From assembly GCA_963739615.1 (NCBI GenBank), contig CAVUBD010000030.1:1-64000 (forward strand): a DNA stretch of 64,000 bases. Reading direction: 5' to 3'. Origin of the DNA: Palsa-504 sp963739615 (GTDB lineage Bacteria > Actinomycetota > Actinomycetes > Streptosporangiales > Streptosporangiaceae). The stretch's first letter is position 1. Each line of letters starts with the position of its first letter. A model generated the notes under the pieces. The model was not told the DNA's origin. It worked only from the letters and a program-made list of their open reading frames with translations, and made no database searches. A program made the translations under genes and the position numbers. Below are positions 36,631 through 45,619 of the stretch, one piece after another.

Positions 36631-38070
36631 CTACTGGCCCAGGAGCCAGCGGCCGGGGGCGATGAGCTCGCGGGCCTGGGTGGGGCCCCACGATCCGGGG
36701 GCGTACGGCACGACCTGGGGCGGGTTCGCCAGCAGCGGCCCGGCCACCTTCCACACCGCCGCTAGCCCGTCCGGGCGGGTGAACAGGGACCGGTCGCCGA
36801 TCAGCACGTCGTGGATCAGCCGGACGTAAGGCGGCAGCGGGTCCGCGCCGGCCAGGCCGGACAGCGGGACCGAGGCGACCGCCTTGTCGAGGTCCAGGGC
36901 GGGACCGGGCTTCTTAGCTACCAGGGACAAGTCGATCTCGCCGTCCCCGGCCAGGGAGAACGACAGCACGTTCGACTCGTCGGGCAGCTGGCTGGCCAGC
37001 GGCCCGGCCGGCTCGCGCAGGATCAGGCTGACCCGCTGCCTGCTCTCGGCCAGCCGTTTGCCGGTGCGCAGGTAGAAGGGCACCCCGCGCCAGCGCGGGT
37101 TATCGATCCACATCCGGGCGGCGACGAACGTGTCCTGGCTGGACTTGGCGGCCACCCCGGGTACGTCGCGGTAGCCCTCGAACTGGCCGAGCACGACCTC
37201 GCTGGGGTCGATCGGCCGGAATGAGTTGATGACCTTCTCGCGCGCGGCCTGCAGATCATCCGCGCCGAGGCTGGCCGGCGGTTCCATCGCGACCTCGGCC
37301 GCGACCTGGAACAGGTGGGTGACGAGCATGTCCAGCACGGCGCCGGTAGCGTCGTAGAACACGGACCGGTCGGTGATGCCGAGTTTCTCCGGCACGTCGA
37401 TCTGAACGGACTCGATGTGCTCGCGGTCCCACATCGCGGCGAACAGGCCGTTGGCGAAGCGCAGCAGGTGCAGGTCCTGCGTCGCCTCCTTGCCCAGGAA
37501 GTGGTCGATCCGGTAGATTTGCTGCTCGCCCAGGACCGAGTGGACCACCCGGTCCAGGGTGCGGAAGGCCTGCGCTGAGGTGCCGAACGGCTTCTCGTAC
37601 ACCACCCGGGCCCCCTCGGCCAGGCCGTGCTGGCCCAGGGCCTTGGTCGTCTCGCCGAAGGCGACGGGCGGTATCGCGAGGTAGTGCACCAGCTGCGGGT
37701 CGCCGCCTACGGACTTGCGCCCCTTCTCCAGGACGTCGAGCAGGCTGCCTGGGCTGTCGCTGGTGAAGCCGCCGCCGGCGAAGTACAAACGCTCGGCGAA
37801 GGAATCCCAGGCGGCCGGCTCCGGTTTCGGGCCGAACTCGGTCAGTGCGTTGTGGACGTGCGCACGGAAATCCTCGTGCGCGACATCGCCGCGGCCGTTG
37901 CCTACGAGCCGCCACTGCCGGGGCAGCAAGCCCTCAAGGGCCAGCCGGTAGAAGGCCGGAAGCACCATCCGCTTGGCCAGGTCGCCGGTCGCGCCGAACA
38001 GGACGAATATGGTCGGCCCCAGGTCGGGTTCCGAGCGTTCGGAGGTGCCTTGACGTTTCGCGGTCGCCAT
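36631..38070 (-). CDS. zwf: Glucose-6-phosphate 1-dehydrogenase
   Basis: 479 residues. Oxidises glucose 6-phosphate with NADP, the entry to the pentose phosphate pathway. N-terminal dinucleotide motif FGATGDLAKRM, active-site YRIDHFLGKEATQDL (catalytic His/Lys), VYEKPFG, VPFYLRTGKRLAES and GYRDVPGVAAKS are canonical. The usual opcA/tal/pgl neighbours are absent, so this is a solitary copy. Divergent from osmC. Confidence 0.95.
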   Translation of the reverse strand: MATAKRQGTSERSEPDLGPTIFVLFGATGDLAKRMVLPAFYRLALEGLLPRQWRLVGNGRGDVAHEDFRAHVHNALTEFGPKPEPAAWDSFAERLYFAGGGFTSDSPGSLLDVLEKGRKSVGGDPQLVHYLAIPPVAFGETTKALGQHGLAEGARVVYEKPFGTSAQAFRTLDRVVHSVLGEQQIYRIDHFLGKEATQDLHLLRFANGLFAAMWDREHIESVQIDVPEKLGITDRSVFYDATGAVLDMLVTHLFQVAAEVAMEPPASLGADDLQAAREKVINSFRPIDPSEVVLGQFEGYRDVPGVAAKSSQDTFVAARMWIDNPRWRGVPFYLRTGKRLAESRQRVSLILREPAGPLASQLPDESNVLSFSLAGDGEIDLSLVAKKPGPALDLDKAVASVPLSGLAGADPLPPYVRLIHDVLIGDRSLFTRPDGLAAVWKVAGPLLANPPQVVPYAPGSWGPTQARELIAPGRWLLGQ

Positions 38071-38183
38071 GACTCCAAACTTATGCCACCCTTTCGTGAG
38101 CCGGCGGCCAACCCCGCCGCCAGGCCCGCGACGTGCGTACTAGGGTGGGATCGGCTGTTTGATCAACTGGACAAGGAGAACCG

Positions 38184-38624
38184 ATGCCGACCCGAACTGC
38201 ACGCACCGGCTGGACCGGAACCCTGGAGCAGGGCGTAGGCCAGGTCGAGCTCACGAGTTCCAAGCTTGGCACGTATGAAGTGTCCTTCCCCAGGCGGGCG
38301 GCCGATGACGCCGGGGGCTACACCAGCCCCGAGGAGCTCATCGCGGCCGCCCACTCGGCCTGCTACGCGATGCAGCTGTCCGCGCTGATCGGCCAGGCCG
38401 GCGGTACGCCGCAGGCGCTCGACGTGCAGGCGGACGTGTCGCTCGGACCCGACCCGGCGGGCGGCTTCCGCCTGACCGGCATCAAGCTCACCGTGCGCGG
38501 TGAGGTCGAGGGCCTCAGCGCGGAGCAGTTCGCCGAGGCGGCCGCGGCGGCGAAGGCCGGCTGCCCGGTCAGCAAGGCCCTCACCGGCGTGGACATCACC
38601 CTGGACGCCACGCTCGAGGACTGA
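38184..38624 (+). CDS. osmC: OsmC/Ohr-family peroxiredoxin
   Basis: 146 residues. Two catalytic Cys in AAHSACYAMQLSAL and AAKAGCPVSKAL, with TSPEELIAAAHS and a final VDITLDATL. Reduces organic or fatty-acid hydroperoxides in the cytosol. The ATG at 38184 follows a GGAG-type site (ACAAGGAGAACCG). Intact. Confidence 0.92.
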   Translation: MPTRTARTGWTGTLEQGVGQVELTSSKLGTYEVSFPRRAADDAGGYTSPEELIAAAHSACYAMQLSALIGQAGGTPQALDVQADVSLGPDPAGGFRLTGIKLTVRGEVEGLSAEQFAEAAAAAKAGCPVSKALTGVDITLDATLED

Positions 38625-38634
38625 GAAAGCGCGC

Positions 38635-39447
38635 CTAAAGCGCCAGGCCGCCGTCCACGGACACGATGGACCCGGTCATCGCGCTGGCGCCATCCCCGGC
38701 CAGAAACGCGAGTACCGCGGCAACCTCGTCCGGGCGCAGCAGCCGCCCGAGCGGCTGCTGCGCGGCGAAGGCGCGGCCGTCGGGCAGATCGTATAGCCGG
38801 GCGCTCTCCTCCAGGAGGGCGGTCGCGGTCGAGCCCGGGCTCACCGCGTTAGCGGTAACGCCCGTGCCGCCCAGCTCGACGGCTAGTGCGCGGATGAAGG
38901 CAGCGACTCCGGCCTTCGCCGCGCAATACGCGGCCAGCATCGGCAGGCCGCGGGTAGCAGCAGTCGAGGCGACGGCCAGGAACCGGCCGCGGCGCGGCTC
39001 GGGGCGGCGCAACATGGCCGGCACGGTCACGCGGGCCAGGGTTAGCACGCCGCCAAGGTCGATTTCGAGCACGGCCTTCTGCTGATCGAGAGGAAGCTGC
39101 CAGGCGGGCACTCCGCCCGCGATGACGGCCGCGGCCGCGACCGCCACGTCCAGCCCGCCCCACCGGTCCTCGGCCAGCTTCACGGCGGCGGCCAGGGCGT
39201 CTGGGTCGCGGGTGTCCGCCTGCGCCGCAATGACAGCCGCGTCCCCGGTTGCCGCGCAGGCTCCCGCGACGATGCGATCCAGCTCGTCGCTGGATCCCAG
39301 CGCATATGGCAGGGCTGAGTCATCGGCGCACCGGTCCACCGCGACCACGCGCCACCCGCTCGCCGCCAGGGCCGAGACCGTGGCCGCGCCGATGCCCCGC
39401 GCCGCCCCTGTGACGAGCGCGACGCGATTCTGGCTGGGGATTGTCAC
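38635..39447 (-). CDS. SDR-family oxidoreductase of the mycofactocin operon
   Basis: 270 residues. Classical short-chain dehydrogenase: NAD motif TGAARGIG, VDRCAD, catalytic Ser in ASTAATRGL, YCAAK (Tyr/Lys), and a C-terminal MTGSIVSVDGG. Starts four bases after mftC on the same strand, so it is cotranscribed with the mycofactocin genes. It resembles the mycofactocin-associated SDR subfamily whose bound NAD does not exchange and needs mycofactocin as acceptor; that is family knowledge, not shown here. Substrate unknown. Confidence 0.85.
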   Translation of the reverse strand: MTIPSQNRVALVTGAARGIGAATVSALAASGWRVVAVDRCADDSALPYALGSSDELDRIVAGACAATGDAAVIAAQADTRDPDALAAAVKLAEDRWGGLDVAVAAAAVIAGGVPAWQLPLDQQKAVLEIDLGGVLTLARVTVPAMLRRPEPRRGRFLAVASTAATRGLPMLAAYCAAKAGVAAFIRALAVELGGTGVTANAVSPGSTATALLEESARLYDLPDGRAFAAQQPLGRLLRPDEVAAVLAFLAGDGASAMTGSIVSVDGGLAL

Positions 39448-39451
39448 AGCG

Positions 39452-40672
39452 TCAGCGCGAGGCGGGGCGTCTAGGACTGAACCCCGCGAGCGGGCTCTCG
39501 TCGCAGGCGCGGTCCGGCGGCCCGCCCGCGGGCGGCCGCGCGCCGATGGACACCGGCACCGGCCGGGACCGGTGCGAGTGGTCCCCCGACGGCCGCGGGG
39601 CCAGCGCGCCGGCCAGGGCGGACAGCGCCCGCTCGCCGTGGCCCTTGACGCACTCCGGGTCGGGGCCGTCGAGCGGCAGCCCGGTGAAGAACTTGGCCGC
39701 CATGCACCCGCCGCGGCATGAGTCGTAGGCCGAACACGAGTGGCAGGTGCCGCCGGTCTGCGGCCGGCGCAGGTCTGCGAACAGCTCCGAGTCCCGCCAC
39801 ACGGCGGCGAAGCCGCCCGGGCCGCGGACGTTGCCGGCCAGGAAGCTGTCGTGGATCGCGAACGGGCAGGCGTAGACGTCGCCGACCGGGTCGATCAGGC
39901 AGACCACCCGGCCCGCGCCGCACAGGTTGAGGCCAGGCAGGGCGTCGCCGTACGCCGCGAGGTGGAAGAACGAGTCGCCGGTCAGCACCTGCTCGCCGCG
40001 GGCCACCAGCCAGTCGTAGAGCTGCCGCTGCTGGGCGGCGGTCGGGTGCAGCTCGTCCCACACGTCGGCGCCGCGGCCAGAAGGCCGCAGCCGGGTCAGC
40101 CGCAGCTGCGCGCCGAACCGGTCGGCGATCGCCTTGAAGTCATCGAGCTGGCCGGCGTTCTGCCTGGTCACCACCACGGAGATCTTGAAGCCGCGGAAGC
40201 CCGCCGCGGCCAGGCTGGCCATGGCCCGCAGCGCGGTGGCGTAGGAGCCGGGGCCGCGGACCGCGTCGTTGACGTCAGCGGTCGCGCCGTCGAGCGAGAT
40301 CTGCACGTCAACGTAATCGCTGGCGGCCAGGCGCCGGGCCACCGCCGGGGTGATCTTCACGCCGTTGGTGGAGAACTTCACGCCGACGTGATGGGCAGTG
40401 GCGTAGTCCACCAGTTCCCAGAAGTCCGGCCGGACGGTCGGCTCGCCGCCGCCGATGTTCACGTAGAAGACCTGCATCCGTTCCAGCTCGTCGATGACCG
40501 CCCGGCACTCGGCGGCGGTCAGCTCGCGCGGGTCGCGGCGACCCGAGCTGGACAGGCAGTGCACGCAGGACAAGTTGCAGGCGTACGTCAGCTCCCAGGT
40601 CAGGCAGATCGGCGCGTCGAGCCCGTACTGAAACTGTTCGACCAGCGGCAGCGTTACCACGGGCTGGGTCAC
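39452..40672 (-). CDS. mftC: Mycofactocin radical SAM maturase
   Basis: 406 residues. Radical SAM Cys cluster C32-x3-C36-x2-C39 in TYACNLSCVHCLS, then VNIGGGEPTVRPDF. SPASM-type auxiliary cluster Cys occur in LCGAGRVVCLIDPVGDVYAC and THSCSA-like CHSCSAYDSCRGGC. MftC decarboxylates the C-terminal Tyr of MftA and forms the Val-Tyr crosslink. The ATG overlaps the mftB stop. The last ~55 residues (Pro/Arg-rich, after LSALAGALAP) are a slightly extended, low-complexity tail. Confidence 0.93.
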   Translation of the reverse strand: MTQPVVTLPLVEQFQYGLDAPICLTWELTYACNLSCVHCLSSSGRRDPRELTAAECRAVIDELERMQVFYVNIGGGEPTVRPDFWELVDYATAHHVGVKFSTNGVKITPAVARRLAASDYVDVQISLDGATADVNDAVRGPGSYATALRAMASLAAAGFRGFKISVVVTRQNAGQLDDFKAIADRFGAQLRLTRLRPSGRGADVWDELHPTAAQQRQLYDWLVARGEQVLTGDSFFHLAAYGDALPGLNLCGAGRVVCLIDPVGDVYACPFAIHDSFLAGNVRGPGGFAAVWRDSELFADLRRPQTGGTCHSCSAYDSCRGGCMAAKFFTGLPLDGPDPECVKGHGERALSALAGALAPRPSGDHSHRSRPVPVSIGARPPAGGPPDRACDESPLAGFSPRRPASR

Positions 40673-40968
40673 GAGTTCACCCGCGCGCAGATCATCTGTG
40701 AGCTCGCCAGCGTGGCTAGCGCGGCGGCGTACGCGGGCAGTTCCGCGTCGGTCACGCCCGCGGACCGGCAGGCCTCCCGCGCGCTGGCCATGTCGGACAG
40801 CGAGCTGACTACGGTGAGCAGGGCCGGGCTCTTCAGGAACGACAGCCGACGAGTGCCGAAGTGGTAAAGCAAGGCGCCGAACCGTTCCGGGCGCACCGAT
40901 ACCTGCGCATGCAGGCGCCAGGGACGGTCCAGGTCAAACCCGGCCGGCGCCAGTGCCTCAGTAGACAC
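40669..40968 (-). CDS. mftB: Mycofactocin peptide chaperone
   Basis: 99 residues from the GTG at 40968. RRE-type (PqqD-like) recognition protein: FDLDRPWRLHAQVSVRPERF, GALLYHFGTRRLSFLKSPAL. It binds the MftA leader and hands it to MftC. The start lies inside mftA (11-base overlap) and the stop overlaps mftC, so translation of all three is coupled. Confidence 0.9.
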   Translation of the reverse strand: MSTEALAPAGFDLDRPWRLHAQVSVRPERFGALLYHFGTRRLSFLKSPALLTVVSSLSDMASAREACRSAGVTDAELPAYAAALATLASSQMICARVNS

Positions 40969-41089
40969 CGCACATGCCGTCGATGGAGACCTCTTCGACG
41001 AGCAGGTCCGCCGCCGCCAGGTCCGGCTCCGCGGCATCGGCGGTACCGGGGTTTTCGGTAACCTCAGCGGTCCTGGCGCGTTCGCTCAC
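40958..41089 (-). CDS. mftA: Mycofactocin precursor peptide
   Basis: 43 residues from the GTG at 41089 with TAGGAGAG ribosome site eight bases before. A 33-residue acidic leader ends in LLVEE and is followed by the invariant core VSIDGMCGVY. The terminal Val-Tyr is what MftC and MftE turn into the redox cofactor. Too short for normal ORF calling; identified by the core sequence and by its place directly before mftB. Confidence 0.95.
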   Translation of the reverse strand: MSERARTAEVTENPGTADAAEPDLAAADLLVEEVSIDGMCGVY

Positions 41090-41138
41090 GGCACTCTCCT
41101 AGCTGCGCAGACGTCCTGGCATTTCGGTCAGCCCGATT

Positions 41139-41157
41139 TCCGTCACATAGTGACGGA
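41139..41157. promoter_or_regulatory. Operator-like palindrome upstream of mftA
   Basis: TCCGTCACATAGTGACGGA: perfect 8-bp inverted arms around ATA, 50 bases before mftA and 36 bases before the degenerate mftR on the other strand. Followed by TATAGT. Position and symmetry fit a TetR-type (MftR) operator; the binding itself is inferred. Confidence 0.6.
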
Positions 41158-41193
41158 TATAGTTCGCATGCTAACGTCCACCCAGTGACATAG

Positions 41194-41467
41194 GCAAGAC
41201 TGGTACCGGCCACGACCATCGAGCAGATCGCCGCAGAGGCCGGGGTCAGCAAGCGGACGTTCTTCCGCTACTTCGGCTCCAAGGGCTACCCTGGCGGCGT
41301 GCCGCGCCGCCTACGACCGCTGGTCGGCCCGGGCCGACGCCAGCCTGACCTTCTACCTGGACGCGACGCTGGCTGCCCTCGCGGCCGGGTTCGATCCCAT
41401 CCCGGTCCGGGCCAGCGGGCAGGCCCTGGACGAGCAGGTTTCCGGCCGCGCCAGCCCTGAGACCTAG
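41194..41467 (+). pseudogene. mftR: Degenerate TetR-family regulator of mycofactocin genes
   Basis: The helix-turn-helix survives (ATTIEQIAAEAGVSKRTFFR, then YFGSK at about 41206-41283), the recognition sequence of MftR-type regulators. The N-terminal helix and start codon are missing, with a TAG just upstream in frame. After YFGSK the frame changes, and a C-terminal TetR piece (LAACRAAYDRWSARADASLT, FYLDATLAALAAGFDP) ends at 41467. About 100 central residues are deleted. No functional repressor can be made. Confidence 0.75.
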
Positions 41468-41808
41468 CTGGCGTACGGGACCTCCTGCGCGTACGCGGCG
41501 CGCCGCTGCCCTTCGGCGATCCACCGCGGGATCAGGCTCGGATCAGCGCCCGCCGCCCGGCAGTAACGAGCGGCGGTCCCGGCCTTCACCTCCTCGGGCG
41601 TGCCCTGGTAGTAGCCGGTGAGCAGGCCCGCCGCCTCGGCCAGCAGGTCGCCGCGGCGGCCCGCGATCTCACGCAGCTCGGCCACCGCGGCGGCGGTCTC
41701 CTCCCAGCTGGGTGCGCGGCCGGGAGCGTGCCGCCGGGCCGCCCCGGTCAGCCGCGCCACCGTGACCAGATCGTCTTCGTTTCTTTTTCCAGTAATCGGT
41801 GAAATCAT
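41464..41808 (-). CDS. Hypothetical helical protein
   Basis: 114 residues from the ATG at 41808 (a GTG at 41826 is possible). Mostly alpha-helical: VARLTGAARRH, WEETAAAVAELREIAGRRGD, LLTGYYQGTPEEVKAG, PSLIPRWIAEGQRRAAYA. AT-richer DNA upstream (41800-41840) suggests a promoter. No family recognised. Its stop overlaps the end of the mftR remnant. Confidence 0.55.
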   Translation of the reverse strand: MISPITGKRNEDDLVTVARLTGAARRHAPGRAPSWEETAAAVAELREIAGRRGDLLAEAAGLLTGYYQGTPEEVKAGTAARYCRAAGADPSLIPRWIAEGQRRAAYAQEVPYAS

Positions 41809-41839
41809 GATAGTAGTATCAAACACGTGTGCGATTATG

Positions 41840-42034
41840 GCAAGAGGCGTTGAGCTGGCCGACCCGGCCGCGCCGCCGACGCTCGGCGACCTCGCCGCCT
41901 GGGCCCGCGGAAAGCTGGCGTCCTACAAGAAACCCACCGGCCTCGTGATCGTGGACCAGTTGCCCCGCAACGCCGCGGGCAAGGTACTCAAGCACGAACT
42001 GCGGGTCAGGTACGGCGCCGCCGGCACTCGGTAG
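41840..42034 (+). pseudogene. Acyl-CoA synthetase C-terminal remnant
   Basis: The last ~60 codons encode LGDLAAWARGKLASYKKPTG, LVIVDQLPRNAAGKVLKHEL: the C-terminal AMP-binding domain with the catalytic Lys in NAAGKVLK. The remaining ~450 residues are missing. The upstream frame is antisense of the hypothetical gene, so this is a truncated relic. Confidence 0.7.
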
Positions 42035-42044
42035 CCTTCTGCTC

Positions 42045-42770
42045 ATGGAGCATCAGGCGGATACCAACGCGGCCATCTGGCAGTCCGGGGAGATCGTGGC
42101 GGCCTGGGCGGCGGAAGAGGAGGAACGTGAGCGGAAGCGGGCGGGGCACCGTCGTCTCCTGGCGAGCCTGCTGCCGTCCGGGCCGGAGGCCTTCACCTTC
42201 CTCGACCTGGGCGCGGGAACCGGGGCCGCCTCGCGCGCCATCCTCGACGCCCACCCGCGCAGCACGGCGATACTGGCCGACTTCTCAGCCCAGATGATGG
42301 GCGCGGGCGAGCGCGAGATGCAGCCGTTCGCCGGGCGCTACCGGTACGTCGAGTTCGACATGACGGCCGGCGCGTGGCCCGCGGCGATCCCGGCGGCGCT
42401 CGACGCGGTGGTGACCTCTATGTGCGTCCACCACCTGACCGATGAACGCAAGCAGGGCCTGTTCGCCGAGATCTTCGGCCACCTGGTCCCGGGCGGCTGG
42501 TACTTCAACTACGACCCGGTGCGTGCCCCGGACCCCGTGGTGGAAGCGGCCTGGGAGCGGGCGAACGACCACGAGGACCCCGCTGCGGCGGACAAGCGGC
42601 GCCATCGTAGCCCCCAGCAGCAGGCTCGCTGGGACAACCACGTCCGCTACATGATCCCGCTGAGCCAGCAGCTTGAGTACCTGCGGTCAGCTGGATTCGA
42701 GGGTATCGACGTGTACTTCAAGCAGCTGGAGAACGTCATCTACGGCGGGCGCCGGCCCCTGGCTGGATAG
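42045..42770 (+). CDS. Class I SAM-dependent methyltransferase
   Basis: 241 residues. Motif I FLDLGAGTGAASRAIL, acidic ILADFSAQMM, VVTSMCVHHLTDERKQGLF, and LVPGGWYFNYDPV. UbiE/Methyltransf_25-like, with a C-terminal lid. No linked pathway; substrate unknown. Intact, starts at the ATG at 42045. Confidence 0.85.
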   Translation: MEHQADTNAAIWQSGEIVAAWAAEEEERERKRAGHRRLLASLLPSGPEAFTFLDLGAGTGAASRAILDAHPRSTAILADFSAQMMGAGEREMQPFAGRYRYVEFDMTAGAWPAAIPAALDAVVTSMCVHHLTDERKQGLFAEIFGHLVPGGWYFNYDPVRAPDPVVEAAWERANDHEDPAAADKRRHRSPQQQARWDNHVRYMIPLSQQLEYLRSAGFEGIDVYFKQLENVIYGGRRPLAG

Positions 42771-42775
42771 CGGCG

Positions 42776-44044
42776 CTACGCCCGGCGCGGCCTGGTCGCC
42801 GCGGTGAGCAGCCTGAGGTCCACAACGTGGTCGGGGGAAGCGAACGGCGTGCCGGGCGCGCTGACGTCGAAGCGGCCGCTGTCGGGCAGGTAGTCGCGGC
42901 CGCGGGCGATGACGCGGCGCAGCTGGCGCAGCGCCGCGATGTCGGCTCCGGGGTCGCCGTCGACGACGATGAGGTCGGCCTCGTAGCCCGGCGCCAGGCG
43001 CCCGGTGACGCTCCCGAGGCCGAGGGCGGCCGCGGCCTCTGTGGTGGCCATCGCGAGCACCTCCGCGGCGAGGAAGCCCAGCTTCACCAGGTACTCCAGG
43101 CCGCCGACGTACTGATGGTGCGGCGTGTTGTCGATGCCCGCGTCGGTGCCCGCGATGATCCGCACGCCCATGTCGTGCATCGCCATGACGTGCTCGCCCA
43201 CCGTGATCCCGGTCAGCTCGGCGACGTAGGGCGCGTTCACGTTAATGGTCGGGCAGACGAAGATGCCCTGCTCCGCGATCTTGGCGGCGAGAGGTTCATC
43301 AAAGCGCCGCTCGTTGGTTTCGGTGACGAACGAGCAGTGCTCGACCGTGGTGACGCCGGCCTCGATCGCCCGGCGGATGCCCTCGGTGCCGTGGGCGTGG
43401 GCCGCGACCGGCTTGTCGATCCGGGCCGCCTCCTCGACAATCACGGCCAGCTGCGCGCTGGTGAACTGGGCGTACCAGGGCGCAGAACCCGTCGTCATGA
43501 ACCCGCCGGTGGACATGACCTTGATCAGGTCGGCGCCGTGCTTGTGGTGGGTGCGGACCATCCGGCGCAGTTCGTCCTCGCCGTCGGCTTCGCCGCCCAT
43601 GAACCAGCAGTGCCCGCCGGTGACCGTGATCGGCCGGGCGGCTACCACCATGCGCGGGCCGCGGGCCAGGCCGGCGGCGATGGCGTCGCGCACCACCACA
43701 TCGAGGTAGGACCGGGCGCCGAGGTCACGGGCGGTGGTCACGCCCACCCCGAGCAGGTCCCGCGCGCTGTGCAGCATCAGGACCAGCTGCTGCTCGTCGG
43801 TCTCGGCGCGCATCCGCGCGGCCGGATTCGGCCCGCCGTCGAACCCGAGATGGACGTGGCTGTCGATCAGCCCCGGCAGGATCGTGGCACCCGGGTAGTC
43901 CGTGCGCGGCAGCGCCGTGTACTCGGCCGGCAGCGCCTCGGCCGGTCCGGCCCAGTCCAGGGTGCGGTCGCAGACAACGACCGCACCGTTGGTGACGGTC
44001 TGATCCCCGGTCATGACGCGGGGCGCGGTGAGCACCTCCGGCAT
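42776..44044 (-). CDS. Amidohydrolase (imidazolonepropionase/prolidase-like)
   Basis: About 422 residues from the ATG at 44044 (longer frame to 44152 lacks a better start). Metal-dependent hydrolase with all ligands: DSHVHLGF, carboxylated Lys in ADLIKVMSTGG, AAHAHG, VEHCSF and GTDAGIDN. The C-terminal GLGSVTGRLAPGYEADLIVVDGDPG rejoins the beta-sandwich. Similar to Xaa-Pro dipeptidase/organophosphate acid anhydrolase-type amidohydrolases. Substrate unknown. Diverges from the aminotransferase gene. Confidence 0.85.
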   Translation of the reverse strand: MPEVLTAPRVMTGDQTVTNGAVVVCDRTLDWAGPAEALPAEYTALPRTDYPGATILPGLIDSHVHLGFDGGPNPAARMRAETDEQQLVLMLHSARDLLGVGVTTARDLGARSYLDVVVRDAIAAGLARGPRMVVAARPITVTGGHCWFMGGEADGEDELRRMVRTHHKHGADLIKVMSTGGFMTTGSAPWYAQFTSAQLAVIVEEAARIDKPVAAHAHGTEGIRRAIEAGVTTVEHCSFVTETNERRFDEPLAAKIAEQGIFVCPTINVNAPYVAELTGITVGEHVMAMHDMGVRIIAGTDAGIDNTPHHQYVGGLEYLVKLGFLAAEVLAMATTEAAAALGLGSVTGRLAPGYEADLIVVDGDPGADIAALRQLRRVIARGRDYLPDSGRFDVSAPGTPFASPDHVVDLRLLTAATRPRRA

Positions 44045-44203
44045 CGGCACCACTTCGCCCTCGGCTAGCTGAGCGGAAATCGCGGACGACGGCGTTGACG
44101 ACGGCGGGATCACGCTATGGCGAGGGGGAAGCGCCGTCAAGTTCCGTGGCACGGGACCGGGTCCGTTTACCCGGGGGCGATCGATGCGGTAGAGGATGGT
44201 GAT

Positions 44204-45379
44204 GTGTCAGGAACTCTCAGGCAGGCCATCGACGCCACCACCGTGGCGATGCTGCGCGCCCGCGGCAGCTTCAAGTGGACGGCTCCGGGGCCGGACGGGT
44301 TCGGCGCCGCGGTGGCCGAGATGGACTTCGGCGCCGCCCCGGCCATCCTCGACGCGCTGGCCCGGCTGTCCGCGGCCGCGAATTTCGGCTACCTCCCCCC
44401 GTTCCTGGCCGATGAGCTGGCGGCGGCCTGCGCGGGGTTCGAGCAGCGCCGGTACGGCTGGGAGGTCGATCCGGCGCTGATCCATCCCGTCCCTGACGTG
44501 ATCAAGGCGCTGGAGATCGCCATCACGCACTTCTCCCGCCCGGGTTCACCCGTCATCTTGCCCACGCCCGCCTACATGCCGTTCCTCGTCGTGCCTGGCT
44601 TCCTCGGCCGCGAGATCATTCAGGTGCAGATGCGCAACGAGGCAGGCTTCTTCACCCTCGACCTCGACGCGATCGAGGACGCGTTCCGGGCCGGGGGGCA
44701 GCTGGTCATCTTCTGCAACCCGTACAACCCGCTCGGGCGGGTCTTCGCGGCCGAGGAGATGGCGCAGCTGACCGGCGTGGTCCACAGGCACGGGGGGCGC
44801 GTATTCGCCGACGAGATCCACGCCCCGCTCGTCTACCCGGGGATGCGGCACATCCCGTACGCGTCGACCTCCGAGACCGCTGCCTCGCACACCCTGACCG
44901 CCGTGTCCGCCTCGAAGGCGTGGAACCTGCCCGGCCTCAAGTGCGGCCAGGTGATCCTGAGCAACGAGCCAGACCGGCAGCGCTGGGAGGAGATGGGGAT
45001 GTTCGCCTCGCACGGGGCGAGCAATCCCGGCGTCGTCGCCAGCATCGCCGCCTACCGGCACGGCGAGGCGTGGCTTGAGGATGTCCTGGCCTATCTCGAC
45101 GACAGCCGGCGCCTGCTCGGCCGCCTGCTCGGCGGCCACCTGCCGCAGCTGCGCTACCGGCCGCCCGACGGCACCTACCTGGCCTGGCTCGATTGCACCG
45201 CGCTTGACCTGCCCCGGTCGCCGGGCGAGATGGTCATCGACGGCGCGCACATCACCGTCGTGGACGGACCCGCCTTCGGCGCGGGCGGCGCGGGCGCCTT
45301 CCGGTTCAACTTCGCCACCCCGCAGCCCATTCTGGCCGAGATGGTCGAACGCCTCGCCGCCGCCCTGAACGGCCAATAG
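44204..45379 (+). CDS. MalY/PatB-type PLP aminotransferase or C-S lyase
   Basis: 391 residues from the GTG at 44204. AMDFGAAPAILDAL near the N-terminus, LPTPAYMPF, CNPYNPLGRVF, ADEIHAPLVY and the PLP Lys in SASKAWNLPGLKCGQ match cystathionine beta-lyase (MalY/PatB) enzymes. They release H2S/pyruvate from cystathionine or Cys conjugates; some are aminotransferases. No ribosome site stands out. Intact. Confidence 0.85.
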   Translation: MSGTLRQAIDATTVAMLRARGSFKWTAPGPDGFGAAVAEMDFGAAPAILDALARLSAAANFGYLPPFLADELAAACAGFEQRRYGWEVDPALIHPVPDVIKALEIAITHFSRPGSPVILPTPAYMPFLVVPGFLGREIIQVQMRNEAGFFTLDLDAIEDAFRAGGQLVIFCNPYNPLGRVFAAEEMAQLTGVVHRHGGRVFADEIHAPLVYPGMRHIPYASTSETAASHTLTAVSASKAWNLPGLKCGQVILSNEPDRQRWEEMGMFASHGASNPGVVASIAAYRHGEAWLEDVLAYLDDSRRLLGRLLGGHLPQLRYRPPDGTYLAWLDCTALDLPRSPGEMVIDGAHITVVDGPAFGAGGAGAFRFNFATPQPILAEMVERLAAALNGQ

Positions 45380-45619
45380 CAGCCACCCCGGGAGTTTCGC
45401 CTGGGCGGCAGGCGGGTAATGGATAATTGCGGCGAATGCGACGGGTCGCCGACGCTAGCCTGCGCACAGATTTAGCATGCTGTAACCTGCGGTTAACAAT
45501 CGCTAGGCTATAGTGTGTTACCCGTGCCGGGGCGAAGCGCACGAGAGCTATTTTAACAACGGGGCCTACGCGTTTCGCGCCGAGCTAATCAGATGTGCTG
45601 ACCTGAATGAAGGCCGTAC
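45380..45619. promoter_or_regulatory. AT-richer promoter region before gpgS
   Basis: 240 bases with several stretches unusually AT-rich for this genome (45440-45560), including TATAGTGTGTTA and TTTTAACAA. Likely the gpgS promoter and leader; exact -35/-10 elements were not resolved. Confidence 0.4.
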
